Origin: Epiperipatus broadwayi
Taxonomy: Eukaryota > Onychophora > Udeonychophora > Euonychophora > Peripatidae
Length of the DNA stretch: 64,000 bases
NCBI GenBank assembly: GCA_028023455.1
Contig: JAQFVV010012422.1
Coordinates: 10,513,337 to 10,577,336 of the forward strand
Direction of reading: 5' to 3'
Both the position numbers and the translations under genes were made by a program. Positions within the stretch are counted from its first letter, which is position 1. Every line of letters begins with the position of its first letter. Under the pieces are notes generated by a model, which saw nothing but the letters and a program-made list of their open reading frames with translations, ran no database searches and was not told where the DNA came from. This document shows positions 48,383-59,275 of this stretch, piece after piece.

Positions 48383-49504
48383 TTTGAACTGGGTTCGAAT
48401 ATGTACATTCAAAACACCGGTCTCTTAGGCAGAGAAGAACATACTCGGAGAATATGTATGCCCAAATGATAGCTATAAAGTATATAACTAGCGTTACATT
48501 TCCAGGACATAGCTTCTTCTCGGCTGTTGAGTTCAACACCAAGTTCAAAGCACTTTTTTTTGTTTGTGTATAAACACGGGTGCCAGCTGCTTATTCTAAA
48601 AGAATACTAAAAGAATAGACAACGCACTATGAACAGTGGCCACTAACTCAATGCCTAAATCCATGACTAGCTCAGTTGTTTGTAATCACTAATAGATTAT
48701 ACTTAATTAGTGGTTAAAAGACTTGATAAAAGGGAATTGATAAAAAGAATTGACCGACAAATAAAGTTTAATTTGAAAGATAATTTATTAACTAACATTT
48801 ATTTACTAAATTTAAACATTTTATACTTCTAATAAAACACACGCATATTTTAAATTAACATTCTAAATACTTTAAATATTCTTGAATATTTTCATAACAG
48901 AACACTGGGAATTTATCTACTTTGACTAATAGTATTGATATAAGGATCACGGACATATTAACTCATGCACACACATAATAATAATAATAAAGTATTACAT
49001 AGCATTTGAAATTTAACCACACATATCAATAGTTCACTTATGTATGATATAAAGTTCATATAATTAGACTCTTGAAAGATTCGTACGAATTAATGCAATG
49101 CAATGGCTATTACAGTATAAACAAAATAAGCAAATGTTTTACCTAGGCTTTTGAATGTAGACGTAGAATTTTGTTTTCTTTAGTGGCTGCCTTCGGTGAG
49201 GATGTTTCCATTATGAATGCTTACCAGCCGGCTGGGACTTTTTCTTGATGAGTTTCACGATTATTACTATTGGAGACAATTAGATACTGACGGAGATTTT
49301 CTAAGTTGTTACATTGACATTATTTCACGGGCAGATCTTGCTGTTTTCATCGGACTTTTTAAGCTGTGGAGAGGCGTGAATTCCCAAAAATTTTCTCAGC
49401 ACTGCATTTTGTTTCTGGATATAATTAACTCAACGGATTCAATTAATTTGTGAACTGCACTACTCAATTACTTTGTGAACTGCCCTCACTCAACTAATTT
49501 GTGA

Positions 49505-49538
49505 ACTGACTATTGTCCGATAAAAAAGTCTATTTATA
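49505..49538 (-). promoter_or_regulatory. Right LTR core promoter
   Basis: TATAAATA (49538-49531) and TCAGT (49509-49505) repeat the arrangement of the left LTR in mirror image. Confidence 0.65.
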
Positions 49539-50674
49539 CCTGCGACGTGTTGTCATTGTAATATCTCCTTCAAAGATCTGTTGTCAAAATTCCAGTGATA
49601 ATCATTTGATAAACGTATTTTGGAAGATTGCTTAATTAGTAATAGCCATGCAAAAACGTATTGTTTTATATTATTAATAGCCATTGCCGTGTTTTTAATG
49701 ATAATCTTCTTTTATTTCGCATACATTTTATTTATTTACAAATCGCACATATATACGCACATATATTTTTAATACAATTTACTATTTAGTTTTAACATTT
49801 TTTTTTTCTTTAATTAAACTTGAATGAAAAGAGATTTGTACGTTTTAACTTTTTAAATTATATTTTTACGAATACTAATAAAACTCTTTACTTCCTTTTA
49901 TAACTCTTAGTTTAATTTCTCTAACGAAACACCCCTCTCCCCTTCTGAAATTAACGATAGAAAACTATTTGATTTTTATCTTTTTCAAAAACAGACTGAA
50001 TAAACTCTTCAACATTTAATTTTATGTTTTTCTTTAATGAAAGATTATTTTAATAATATAATTTTAGATAAAATTATGTGCCTATATCAATATAGGTACA
50101 ATATATATAGGTGATATATTTAGTTGAATTTATGAAACTGTGGTTGTGAAAGAATTTCAGTAAAATATTGTTTTTGGGCTAGTATTGTAGTGTTATATGA
50201 ATTTCTATTTTAAATATATATGTGTGAGTGTATGTGCATGGGTGTTAGCATCATTGAGGCACTTTTTTTGCTTCTCTAGTTAAAACTTTACCAAAATTTA
50301 CTATTTTTATTCTCTATGTTTATTGCATTAAAAGTGCACTCAGCTGTTGATATTTTGAAGGATAATTACTCTATTAAACACATTGAGTTTGTTATATATA
50401 TTGTACTGATATAACTGTGGTGAATAGGGTGGGTTGCCCAAGAGAGAGACACTGTTGAACTTGAAGCAAGGTAAAATGAGATCCTATATGTATATACTTG
50501 GCTGAATTTCTTCACTTATACCAATACAGTATAATGTTATGATGAATTCATTAGCAATAAATGCTAGCTCCTAAAATGTAATATAAATATAAGATACTAG
50601 TTTGGATATTAAAGAATTTATATTATTTGGATGTTATTTATAATGATTATATTGATTAATACATATATATATAT

Positions 50675-50957
50675 ATTTAAAGCTATAACTTTAATACTAT
50701 GCACCTTGGGCGAGAAGATTTCATGAACGTTAGTGTTTAATAGAAATTGTGGACTTAATTAGTGAAGAGTTGAATAGCTTAACACTCTCAAATCAAAATG
50801 CTTTAGATTCATGTATATAATTAGAAAGTAGGTTGAAGATAAGAGTGGCCGCTCTTATCTTTATAAAGTCGTAATCTTGTGTGAAGATTTGCAGAGGTCC
50901 CTCTAGTGGCAAATTGAACACTCAAGGCACATAGTATTAAGGTTATAGCTTTAAATA
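50675..50957. mobile_element. MITE with about 33-bp terminal inverted repeats
   Basis: ATTTAAAGCTATAACTTTAA..ATGCACCTTG at the left edge matches its reverse complement CAAGGCACAT..TTAAGGTTATAGCTTTAAAT at the right edge. Inside lies a short palindrome, AGATAAGAG then TGGCCG then CTCTTATCT (about 50838-50861). About 283 bp, no coding capacity. The layout is that of a non-autonomous DNA transposon. The superfamily could not be named, and the target duplication is hidden in AT repeats. Confidence 0.7.
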
Positions 50958-52554
50958 TTTATGTACTTACATGCGGATCATGCACTTAATGAATTAATAT
51001 TTACAACTTTACATTGATTAATACAGTAATTAATACCCTGGATCGATAGTGCATAATGTTAATAATAATAGTTTATTACAATCAAGAAATAATCTACAAA
51101 TAATATTAATAATGTGATGAATATTTGGGTCAAGTGTTTAGACCTGTAGTGGTATGGAACAACAGTCTGATATTTATAACTAAGAGAAAATATATGTGTT
51201 TATAATTAAATCTTAATAGAGAGATATAAAGTGAGATCTTTAACCTATAATTTTATTAATTTAATAAATATATGAAAAATCTAAATAAGTTATTTATATA
51301 TGCTTGAATCAATATAATTATAATTTGGAATGATTAGAATTATCTCCCCTTACTTATGTTTATGTTTTATTATCCATTCTTAAGAGACAAAACTAATATA
51401 AATAATTTTAAATCGACATCATAAAATTCCAGAGTAGAACTTAATAATCCATACTAAGTGTGAATTGCTCAATGAGCATATATTTCTTAAATATTTCATA
51501 TTTAATAAAATATCTAATGATAGTCAAACACAATAATATGAAGACATTATTAAATTTTCCATTAGTAGATAGTATATTTCTTATATCAGGAGCCGTTGAT
51601 GATAGTAATGCATTTATCTAGTTACCATGCACAATGTATTTGTGTTATGTGTTGAATGTGGTTACGTTTTCATTTTAAAATATCTGTGCAATTTTATTAT
51701 GTTAATTTCAAACGTTATGTTTTAGCAATGTTCTCTGTGAACTTTAAACAGCACAACTATCCTATTGAGTCATGCTGTTTGAAATTCTGACTTTATAGAG
51801 GATCTAAAAAACAACATTTGGGAAAGTAATTTAAACATTTTGTATTTGAATTTTTAGATAGTGATATGCACTGGATACTTTCATATGTGTGTGTGCATGC
51901 AGATGCATATATATGAATACCACATTTATTATGGTTTTATTAATTTTCCTTTTTTTACTCTTCACTTAAGAAATAATGATAACTGTGGACTCAATGCCCC
52001 TAGAAACATTACACCTTCTATACTAACAATGAGGGGCACCCCATACCATGTTCAAATTTTATATTTTTGCAGTCTTCTGAACAATTCACTTTAAACAGGG
52101 ATATTTACCCATTTCATTTAAAACAGTAGACACCCATTTATCAGCCACCATTGGTTGATTAAATGATTCACTATAGGCTGAAAACAAAAGTGTAAGACTA
52201 TGTCATGATAAAATGTCAAAGTTGACCTGATCTGAATGAAACCAGAGAACATCTGAGTATCCATTTATTGAATTATACTGAATATCCAATAACTTTGGTC
52301 CCTAAAATAAAATTTCTAGCTTTCTAATTTCTGAGCTTATTTGAAAATTTTACCCACTTCAATCACCTTCTCAGATTCACCAAAGACCTGAAACTATGAT
52401 CACAGATAAGAGTACTCATTTAGTAAATTATATATTTCTGCATATCAATAAATAAAAATTTTAATGATTAGATTTTAGTGTTTTTGAAAATATGTAACAT
52501 TATTTTAATGGCTAAAAAGGATTATAAACATATGCACTTTCTTTTCAAATATAG
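50958..52554. other. Laminin intron, nothing recognised
   Basis: AT-rich, with no repeat or coding pattern I could support. The 77-residue open frame at 51861-52094 has no family resemblance. Confidence 0.45.
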
Positions 52555-52679
52555 AAATTTTATTTACAATTGACTGATGGATATCCTGTTCTAACCTGGA
52601 AATCACAAAATCACTATGTGAGTGTTTGCCATCCTCAAGCTGTACATACAAGTGACTGGAATAATTTAGTTTGTAAACG
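52555..52679 (+). CDS. Laminin alpha exon (LG1, middle strands)
   Basis: The acceptor ATATAG follows a pyrimidine-rich run and the donor is CG|GTAAGT. It encodes KFYLQLTDGYPVLTWKSQNH and ends in HTSDWNNLVCKR. The pattern F-x-L-x-L-x-D/N-G-x-P/K-V then a short acidic or polar link to W-x-x-V/L is the classic LG domain core (strand, turn with Asp-Gly, strand, then the W-x-x-V strand). It enters in phase 0 and exits in phase 2. The preceding intron (38245-52554) is the longest in the window and holds LTR, PLE and hammerhead elements. Confidence 0.92.
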
Positions 52680-52779
52680 GTAAGTTATGTTTGTAGAAAT
52701 TTTAATTTAAAAATGCATTTTACAAATATACATATTCATATTATATATATATTTAAGAATACTAACTTGTATTAGATCA

Positions 52780-53445
52780 ATAAAAAAAAAAAAAAATTGG
52801 TCAACCATAGGAGTTTCACCAAGATCTCTCCCCTATGCCAGCTCTGTAAAACTGACAATGAAAGCCTCCTGCACTTCCTACTTAAATGTCCCTTTCTGCT
52901 TGGAGTGAGACGTGTCATCAACTCCTGCCTTTCCTCGCACAGGAACACCATCTTCAACTTCAAGAATCATAGAAACAGGGGTCTTTGCAACTATTAGACT
53001 ATCAATTTTCTTCATCTATGTACTCTGGTTGCTCCGATGTAACATTATTTTTGACCAGAAAGTACACTCAGTGAATCAAAAGCTATTGGACCTGATTCAC
53101 TCTCTCAAAAACAGAGATACCAAATTAGCCCACCTCCACTTTTCACAGACACTTGGGCAATCCTCCAACTCTCATCTCTCAGTCTCTGTCAGAGGACTCA
53201 ATCATTGAAATGTTTGTGACCCATGTGGTGCTTACTCAATGAAGACATGCATCTCAGACTGGCCTGGACTACACACACTTTCTACCTTATATTCCCTTTT
53301 CACATGTATCCTTCCCCTCTTACCATGCTGCTCCTGAAATTTCAATTTACCATATAATCACTCCCTTATAAACCTTTTCCTAACTGTATTTGTATCTGTT
53401 TTTTTTATGAATAAACTTTCATCACTGAGAAAAAATAAATAAATA
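52780..53445 (+). mobile_element. 5'-truncated LINE with C-terminal zinc-knuckle-like tail
   Basis: The plus strand reads FTKISPLCQLCKTDNESLLH, FLLKCPFLLGVRRVINSCLS (C-x-x-C..H..C) and, one frame on, VLWLLRCNIIFDQKVHSVNQ. The C-x-x-C-x-x-x-x-E-S-x-x-H-x-L-x-x-C-P signature is the LINE ORF2 C-terminal motif, and the W-x-x-R-C segment commonly follows. It ends after AATAAACTTTCATCACTGAG with an A-rich AATAAATA tail. Base composition is clearly less AT-rich than the surroundings, so it is a recent insertion. The A13 run at 52782 precedes it. Confidence 0.78.
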
Positions 53446-53767
53446 AATATTTAACTGAGGATGTAAAGCTGAAAGTATGCTTCTGAAAATACATATTTAA
53501 AGTTGTATACCATTACTAACTTATATGTGTGTGTAAAGGTAGGTGAAAGACCATTTATCTAAAGAAATATCACTGAACAGAAAGTAACTGAAGCTTCTAA
53601 TGAGTTATTTATGAAATAAACTCTTACAAAGACATGATACAATCTGTCTCTTTAGCATTTGTTCTTATGTATGTTTGTTTAGTTTATTTACATAATTTTA
53701 ATGAGATAATGAATTCAATTTATTGAATATATATATTTATAGAATAAATATGTACATTCAGTAATAA

Positions 53768-53990
53768 ATATTTTTGAGGTGCTAGGATATTCAAACATTA
53801 GACATGAATGTTCAAAATTTTGGATTTTCTACTTAATAGTTATCCATTAGATAAAGTGCTTGGCTTGGCCTGATATTTTAAGTCTAATGCTTGAATATCC
53901 TAGCACCTCCCTGAGGAAGCCAGTAGCAGAAACTGGTCTGAGGTTGGGGATATTCTGAAAAGCTTGTTAAGAGCTATTTGCAAGCTTATT
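53768..53990. mobile_element. Foldback element family D with tRNA-like part
   Basis: The left arm GAGGTGCTAGGATATTCAAA (53776-53795) is the reverse complement of TTGAATATCCTAGCACCTC (53891-53909). Between them TTATCCATTAGATAAAGTGC and TTGGCTTGGCC resemble a tRNA D-arm to anticodon region with box A, and GCTTGAATATCC sits at the box B place. The hammerhead core follows, then AAGCTTGTTAAGAGCTATTT. A tRNA-like head joined to a ribozyme tail is noteworthy. Confidence 0.65.
53905..53944 (+). ncRNA. Hammerhead ribozyme-like core, family D
   Basis: CTGAGGA (53911-53917), stem II GC/GC with a CAGTA loop and A-A closure, GAAA (53929-53932), stem III C(TG)G, then UC cleavage site (53937-53938). Stem I pairs ACCTC with GAGGT after one C-U mismatch. 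Core bases are intact, but stem II is only 2 bp. Confidence 0.55.
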
Positions 53991-54654
53991 ATATTACATA
54001 AGTATATATATATGCCAAACATAATTACTTTACTACACAGCTATTTAGACAAGGAATAGAAATAATATTTGCATATGAGTTTTAGTATATATCTCATCAA
54101 CAGACTTGAGCTATTGACATTTAGTAAGTGTTTAGTAATAAACAAGGTTAGTCAAATACTTCTTAATATCATTAACATTTCATGGAATTTTAACCTTTGA
54201 AAAAAAAAAGATTTGGATGTTGAAATGTGATGCTAAGTTCATTATTCTGACTCTGCTAAAATATATATTTCATTGTAGTAATATAATTATTGTAACCAAA
54301 TTTATATTGTATATAAAATTTATTGTATAGACAAAAAACATCAATCTTCCATGTTCAATTAAGATGATCTATACTATTCTTAATAAATACACTGCCAACA
54401 CTGTAAGGTCAAAAAATATATTTTTAATTTTCTGAATATAATAGTTCACATAACACATGTACATGAGGGATCAGATTGACTTTAGGTCAACATGGGTGTG
54501 ATGAGAATCTTGTCCTCAGGGTGACCTTTGAGCATTTCCATCATCAGATTTTCAATTGGATGGATGGTTGAAAAGTTGGAGTGTGGAGTGGATTTAGGCC
54601 TGTCCATTAAAGTATGAAGATTTACTATCTTAATATATATCTGAGTACTTATGG

Positions 54655-54850
54655 CATATATGTGTAGAGATGGTAATCTGGACCAACTGATGACTCCTGG
54701 TTTAACATGAAATACGTATATTGGTGATTATTTATCTTTTCGACATATATGTGTTCAAGTGTCTTAGTGTTGTGAGATAGAGTGGAGAATGGTGGGTCAT
54801 GTGAAAGTCTTTGCTCATATACCCTATATATTACATACAGTGATACAGGT
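54655..54850 (+). mobile_element. Half copy of family B
   Basis: It matches the right arm of 43668-44005 (GGTAATCTGGACCAACTGAT, TGGTTTAACATGAAATACGT, TATTGGTGATTATTTATCTT, CATGTGAAAGTCTTTGCTCA). CTGATGA and GAAA are kept, but stem II no longer pairs (CTCCT against AACAT). The left arm is absent. Confidence 0.78.
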
Positions 54851-55310
54851 ATATAATAAGCCTATATTTCAGTTATCACACTAATGTTAAAAAAAATTAT
54901 CTCAAACACACATGCATGATTGATCACTTAGCTAAAGATAGAATACAATAAAGAGTTATAATGAAATAAGATATTGAAGACTTTCTATCAATGAAGTTTG
55001 CGACACAAGAATTAAAAGGGAATCATGTTAAATGAACAAAGTAGGGGGCCAGCATATATATACATAAATATAATTATAGTCAATGATGATGATTTGTATA
55101 ATTATCCAAAATCTTTATTTTTAATTTTTATTTTTTCTAATTGTTGGTGTTTTGTGAGTGTGTGTACACAAGTATGCATGTGTGTCTTATTAGAATAGCC
55201 ATATTCTTTAAACTGGATAAGAAAATGATTTATTTAATTGTTAATATATTAGAAAAATATTAATAATGTTCAGTATTAATACATATTAATTTCTTAATAT
55301 GATGTTTCAG

Positions 55311-55437
55311 AATTGGTAATTGGATATCTCTTGAAATGAATGGTGTTATTCAAGAAGTGATAATGAACAGTTCAATTCCCGAAGTACTTCATTATCCTAC
55401 ACATCTTTATATTGGAGGAGCTCCTGAATCTGTGAAG
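55311..55437 (+). CDS. Laminin alpha exon (LG1, late strands)
   Basis: The acceptor GTTTCAG is followed by IGNWISLEMNGVIQEVIMNS and the exon ends HYPTHLYIGGAPESVK before GTGTGT. LYIGGAPE is the characteristic L-Y-I/V-G-G-x-P motif of LG domains. Two bases are carried over from the preceding exon (phase 2), and it exits in phase 0. The donor GTGTGT is weaker than the others but the reading frame joins the next exon exactly. Confidence 0.92.
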
Positions 55438-55559
55438 GTGTGTTAAATATAGACCTTTACTTAGCAATGGTTCTATTATTTTATTATCATTTATCTCTTC
55501 TTTTTTTTTTGAATTGTTGTCACTGCAAGAATTCGATATTGAATATCAGTAGTATAATA

Positions 55560-56030
55560 ACATGAAACTGTTACAATATTGGAAAGTTCTGGCAGAATAA
55601 TGTGAGGATACATTAATTCTTTGTTCAACAATAGGCAGAGACAATGAATCATCACATCGCTGGATGCAAGATGTTAGATGTGAAAGACAGTGATAACAAA
55701 CATAAAAACGTATAGTAATGGAAATATTAGGTTTACAGAAAATGAATTGAATGAGGCAAGGAAGAAATTGAAAAGTGTTAAAAGCAAAAGGTTTATATGG
55801 ATGGGCAGCAGATATGGTGATGAATTTAGGAAATATGACAAAATTAAATCTATTATCATGTTTTAATAAAATGGCACAGAAAAGAAAATTTCCAGATAGC
55901 TGGAATAATACAAGAGTAAGGCTACTATTTAAAGGAAAGGGTAAAGATAAGCAAAGCAATTATATACTGATAGCAGTAATGTCAGTGTTTTATAAAGTTT
56001 TTGCATACAAAACAATTAGATAAAGAGATA
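55560..56030 (+). pseudogene. LINE reverse transcriptase, N-terminal part
   Basis: In the open frame 55775-56023: KLNLLSCFNKMAQKRKFPDS, then RVRLLFKGKGKDKQSNYILI and AVMSVFYKVFA. This is the RT fingers region L-x-x-x-F-N..P-x-x-W-x-x-x-x-x-x-L-L-x-K-x-x-G-K..N-Y-R-P-I-x-x-x-S-V-x-Y-K-x-F. Palm and catalytic motifs are missing. It starts only 120 bp after the LG1 exon at 55437. Confidence 0.82.
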
Positions 56031-57030
56031 GGAATGAACAAATACATCTTAAAGTAGAAACAATGAATCAAATGAATGAGGATGAACAAGTTCAATTTGA
56101 ACTCAATTTAGAAGAAGGCTCAACACAATTAGGGCAAGAGATAGAAATTGAGCAAGAACAGTCAAAAAATTTGAGCAAAGGATAGATGATAAACCTGTTA
56201 TATTAAAACAAGATGAAGATGATGAACCAAAGCTATTGGAAAAAATAGAATGGAGGCAAAAACGGAATCAATAAATGACCCAACAGTAAAAAAAAAAAAA
56301 TGAAACCATATTAAAAAAAAAATAAAGATGGTGAACTCAAACTATGTGAAGATATAGAAATTGAACAAACAAATAGAAATAAAAGACCAAATAGCAGAAG
56401 ATGAACCTTCTGAAATGAAACAAGAAGAAGATAATGAAATAAAACTATTTTAAAAAAATAGAAAGTGAGCAAAAACAAATAAAAATACAAAAAGATAAGT
56501 GTGACTGCTTAAATCCAAAATTTGAATGGATCAAAAGAATGGGATGAAAAGATATTAAAAGGGCAAAAACAAAAAGAATAAAAACTAGAGTATGCCTAAA
56601 ACTAAACAAAATCACTGATAAAACAAAAGTCAAAAGGGGGCTTGCTATCCAAGCTGATCAATGTATTGGATAATGAAATTTAACAGCTTGAATTAAACAT
56701 CAAATTTGAGCGTAATAAAATTCTTATTTATATATCTGCTATGCATTTTGATGTGCAGAATTTAGATGGAGTTGCTCAGAAAAAGTATATCTCTAGTCAA
56801 CAATTTTATTTAGCACTGAAAAAAAAGAGAGATTAAATTTTCACATGACACTTAAACCCTGTCCAGAATTATTACAGAAGAAAGAACCTCAAGGTCATGA
56901 TCAACTAGAGCAAAACAATTATATAACAATGATCAATAAACTTTGCAAAAGATTTACAAAATACCAGATAGGCAAGAGAAAAGTTAACACAAGTACACTT
57001 TTTTTATTTAAAAGTTTAAGACCTTGAAAT
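56031..57030 (+). other. A-rich coding-like stretch, unassigned
   Basis: Fragments such as NEDEQVQFELNLEEGSTQLG and EIEIEQEQSKNLSK are rich in Glu, Gln and Lys and broken by stops. Polypurine runs are frequent. It may be part of the LINE or a processed fragment of a Glu/Lys-rich gene. I recognise no family. Confidence 0.3.
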
Positions 57031-58164
57031 GATATTATAATGTCTTATTCATTTCATTGTCAGCCATCATTAAAAACAAATAATATTTAATAAATTCTTT
57101 TTTAATGTTATGAGTAAATTAAAAATTGATGTTTAGTGAAAAGAATATTAATAGACAGATAATTTATTTTTATGCATTTATATAAGAAAAATAAGTAATT
57201 GTGAAAAATGAATATAAAAAAATTGAAAATATATGAGTAAAAATTATACAAAAAATATATAACACTAAAGAGAGTTTATTACTTTTGATAGTAGGATAAG
57301 AACATTAAATACCAAAGAAAAAAAGAAAAAAAAAAACAGAATAAGAATTGAATTGCATATGGAAATAGAATAAAGAATACTGAATACTTATTTTTGAAAT
57401 ATAACATGTGAAAAATCAACATACATTGTATGGAAACTTGGAGAAATTTAAAAATAAAGAGAGTAGAAGTTTTAGAGATTTTATTAGTTTTTTTTTTTTT
57501 AGATTTTATAACAAAATTGGAGAATATGAAGACAGAATAGTGGAACAATTGAATTGAAACAATAATTGAATAATAAAAAGTAGGAAATAGACAAATTTAT
57601 TGTAGTATGTAAGAGTTTTGAAGAGAGGATGTATTTAATTTGGCTAATAATATTTTTGAACATACACTCTATACATAAGACTTTTTGATAAGAAGAAATC
57701 TTTTTTATGACATTCATATTTATATGCATTGCATATATCCTAAAGCAGAATTTTTTTTTATTATTTTTGCAAAATAATTGATAGTATTTAGTAGAAAATG
57801 CTGTGTTAGTAAGTTATGCATGCATACCATCATGTGAAAGGCCTAGTATTTGCATATTATTCCAAAAATCTAGGTTTGAACTCTTACTGGGTAAAACTTT
57901 AAAAGTGTTTAAGATTTTTTCTTTCAGAGTTGTACCACAGCCAACCTAATCAAACATTCCATATTGGTTATTAAATAGATATCTATCTAATGGAAGTTAT
58001 AAGTTAAAATAAAGATGGAAACTATCTTTCACCAACCAATTTTTCCCCTTCATTGATTCCACATGAAAAGGTATTGGAGAGATCTTTGCGCTGCAGTTGG
58101 TTATTTTAAGGTTGTTTGTTATCACATCATTATATGTAAAAAATTATGTCTCTTGTTTTTATAG
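57031..58164. other. Laminin intron, nothing recognised
   Basis: AT-rich. Open frames here are low-complexity. A box-B-like GGTTTGAACTC lies at 57872 without box A. Confidence 0.45.
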
Positions 58165-58289
58165 GCAATTACAAAATTTATTCCAGACATGGATGGTTGT
58201 ATTAACTACCTCAAAATTAATGGGTTTGAAATTAGTTTGCTCTCATTCAAGAAAAATCGAGGAGTTCAACAGATTTGTACCAATAATAG
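58165..58289 (+). CDS. Laminin alpha exon (end of LG1)
   Basis: The acceptor TTTTTATAG leads into AITKFIPDMDGCINYLKING and the exon ends GVQQICTNNR before GTAATT. F-x-G-C-I-x-x-L-x-I-N-G is the hallmark last strand of an LG domain, with the Gly-Cys cysteine pairing to the later Cys (QQIC), as in known LG1 modules. It enters in phase 0 and exits in phase 2. The following 4.9-kb intron contains the 40-bp minisatellite, a perfect-type hairpin and an RTE-like LINE end. Confidence 0.93.
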
Positions 58290-58714
58290 GTAATTTTAAA
58301 AATCATGTTTTTGATTCTTATAAAAGTGACAAAAATAATTACTAATCATGTAATATCTTTTAATTAAATTTTTTTTTTTTAATAATTTTAATGAGAATTG
58401 TTGAATTTTGTAGTTTAATGTAAAACCTATATGAATATCAGTGTGTACATACTGCATGTAAAGTTTATTTAAGTTAATAACAGACAATAAAATAGTGATT
58501 AATAATCAATCATATTCTGTAATGTCAATGATTCTTATTATATTATAATTAGACATTGTCAAATTGGCATCATCTCCTGGTAATTATATAATTAACATAT
58601 CTTCTGAATAGCCTATCAACTCAGACTATTTGTAATCACATTGATTGTTATATTTATAAAATTCACCCACATTGCTGTTGGTAGTATACTTTGTTTTTTA
58701 CTACCAATTTTTAA

Positions 58715-58945
58715 AACAATAGCAACTCTCAATACAGTAGTGCTACCTAATGAAAATTAGAAACTAGTCTGGGGATTTTGGATGAGTAAGCATTAGGCAA
58801 GAATTTTATGCACAAACTTTCTTGCATCCATTGATCACTATGGCTTGCTCTGGGTGCCACTACTAAATGGAAAGTTTGCTACTGTTTTAATAGCTTGTGT
58901 AAGCATAGGAAATAATGATCATGTGATGTTTAGTGATTTATTATC
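58715..58945 (+). mobile_element. Foldback element family A, truncated copy
   Basis: GCAACTCTCAATACAGTAGT opens it, and TTAGAAACTAGTCTGGGG preserves the GAAACTAGTC part of the ribozyme without CTGATGA. The 3' end GATCATGTGATGTTTA is present. TACCAATTTTT and TATCAATTTTT on either side may be a diverged target duplication. Confidence 0.75.
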
Positions 58946-59275
58946 AATTTTTCTAAGCATAATACATTTTTTTTAACAAATCAGATTATCTCATGATATA
59001 ATCAAAATACTGTAACAGTTTTACACTTCCAGAAAAAATGCACATCTAATTTGACCAAATATTACTTTTTTTTTCTTTTTTTTTTCTGATCTGGAAACTT
59101 TCAAAAGTTCTCATCAGCACCATAATTTCATAAACATTAATACTTGTTCTAGTCCTTTTTTCATTGTATAACTTTCATATTCACAGAAAATCAGAAAGAG
59201 TGAAAATACTTGAACACTTTTATTCTTCATTTTTAAAGACATGTTCATATGTCTGAAAATCTTTTACAGGTTGTT

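Larger units (their letters stand above)
46605..50100. mobile_element. Giant palindrome: two LTRs joined tail to tail at the primer binding site
   Basis: The left LTR runs on the plus strand (46605-48358) and the right LTR on the minus strand (50100-48385). Both start TGTACCTATATTGATATAGG at the outer edge and end near GTTCA before AA and TGG at the centre. ATAT flanks both sides. The arms match almost throughout, with scattered differences. Open frames inside (for example the two reading MNLVLNSTAEKKLCPGN in opposite directions) are mirror shadows. Both outer ends are U3 ends; a normal insertion has U3 left and U5 right. No internal coding region is present. Confidence 0.82.

Noticed and set aside
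48195-48548. Two 77-residue frames with nearly the same protein on opposite strands
   Set aside because: They are the same LTR sequence read from both arms of the palindrome, not a gene pair.
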